Both the position numbers and the translations under genes were made by a program. The notes under the pieces are model-generated. The model had not been told where the DNA came from. It saw nothing but the letters and a program-made list of their open reading frames with translations, and made no database searches. This document shows positions 36,027 through 36,384 of a stretch of 36,384 bases of DNA, one piece after another; within the stretch, counting starts at the first letter, position 1, and the number at the start of each line of letters is the position of its first letter. Origin of the DNA: Pseudomonadota bacterium. Its GTDB lineage: Bacteria > Pseudomonadota > Gammaproteobacteria > Burkholderiales > Thiobacillaceae. The stretch spans positions 1 through 36,384 of the forward strand of contig JAJZRE010000024.1 of assembly GCA_021802945.1 (NCBI GenBank), read 5' to 3'.

Positions 36027-36317
36027 TCCCAGGAACCGCGGTTGACCGCTCATAAGCTCATGGCATACCGCATGAAAACCTATTGCCGTGCCTTCGACCA
36101 CGCTCACCAGAAAGGCGAGTCCGCTCCGCGCCCGCTGGCACGCCTAGTCACGCGCCTGCCTTTGTCATTCGTCGTTGCAGGCCCGAGCCTGCCGCCTCCT
36201 CATTTCGCCCTAAAGGACTCCGATCCACTATGGGCCGAAGCCCATGTGGAGTCGTATGCGGCAGCCACCTGCCCAGACGCACCTTCGGGTGCGTCCAACC
36301 ACGGTTCCTAGGATCAT
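36023..36317. mobile_element. 295-bp structured inverted-repeat element between motC and motD
   Basis: Inverted repeats at 36023-36043 and 36297-36317 match at 19 of 21 positions (outer ends ATGATCC and GGATCAT). Inside are three strong hairpins in a row: GCAGGC-CCGA-GCCTGC (36177-36192), ATGGGC-CGAA-GCCCAT (36230-36245), which CCAC/GTGG extends across one bulged base, and GACGCACC-TTCG-GGTGCGTC (36276-36295), a C(UUCG)G tetraloop. No transposase is encoded. A frame of 89 codons crosses it but is not convincing. An AT is found just outside each repeat if the first two bases are left out, which may be a short target duplication. The element could be a MITE. Confidence 0.7.
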
Positions 36318-36384
36318 GCGCAGGCGCCGCCGCATCGCCTATGACCACGACAACCACGATCGCTGGCTGATCTCGTACGCTGAC
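36316..36384 (+). CDS. motD: Second stator protein MotD, N-terminal fragment (cut by window end)
   Basis: The last 69 bases give MRRRRRIAYDHDNHDRWLIS and then YAD, which is the start of a MotB-type protein of the MotD subgroup. A basic N-terminus is followed by DRWLISYAD, where the aspartate is the proton carrier at the head of the membrane helix. The frame runs off the end of the window. The ATG overlaps the right-hand repeat of the preceding element. AGGA lies only two bases before it, so the ribosome site is poor. In other bacteria motC and motD are adjacent; here they are 289 bp apart. Confidence 0.85.
   Translation, partial: MRRRRRIAYDHDNHDRWLISYAD

Noticed and set aside
36042-36311. 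89-codon frame (TTG start) across the motC/motD element
   Set aside because: No ribosome site, no motif, and the DNA is dominated by hairpins, so coding is unlikely.
36023-36317. Integron attC site or retron RNA
   Set aside because: No RYYYAAC/GTTRRRY core pair in the right layout, and no integrase or reverse transcriptase nearby.

Overview
The window looks like the chromosome of a GC-rich, motile betaproteobacterium, most like Thiobacillus and related sulfur- or iron-oxidising Nitrosomonadales. That is inferred from gene content and protein style (dapC-type lysine synthesis, SMC beginning with TTG, FlhDC-driven flagella with both MotAB and MotCD stators, REP-like intergenic palindromes). 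It was not tested by any search.

Layout. 1-3732, minus strand: dapC, dapD, an M48 lipoprotein protease, a small membrane protein and a GIY-YIG protein, closely packed, behind a REP-like repeat cluster. 3960-5232, plus: an EamA exporter overlapping a VOC protein, followed by a fragment of a second VOC gene. 5301-6993, minus: a D-ribulokinase-like FGGY kinase and queF. 7087-11938, plus: smc and serS. 12095-13507, minus: mltF. 13578-13702: tRNA-Ser(CGA) with a clear terminator. 13744-13908: a small inverted-repeat element whose end forms the stop codon of an EAL-CBS-GGDEF protein (minus). 15999-18560: clpS-clpA. 18648-21936: a secreted coiled-coil protein, an EpsD-like lipoprotein and manC. 21937-22475: a long leader with a promoter, a candidate leader peptide and several hairpins, ahead of the magnesium P-type ATPase mgtA (to 25241). 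25401-36384: a flagellar regulatory and export cluster: flhD, flhC, a membrane-anchored methyltransferase, motA, motB, flhB, flhA, flhF, flhG, fliA, motC and the start of motD.

How the flagellar block works together. FlhDC is the master activator. A good FlhDC-type box lies directly before flhB, and a sigma-28-type promoter lies before motA, so the cluster appears to contain its own class II to class III hierarchy: FlhDC turns on flhBA-flhFG-fliA, and FliA in turn activates motAB. FlhF and FlhG set flagellar position and number. Two stator pairs bracket the export and regulatory genes.

The most unusual features are a 295-bp highly structured terminal-inverted-repeat element exactly at the motC/motD junction, the 165-bp element behind tRNA-Ser, the mgtA leader with a possible leader peptide, and a FlhG whose ATPase signature residues are degenerate. 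No CRISPR array, rRNA operon, phage or full-length insertion sequence was seen.
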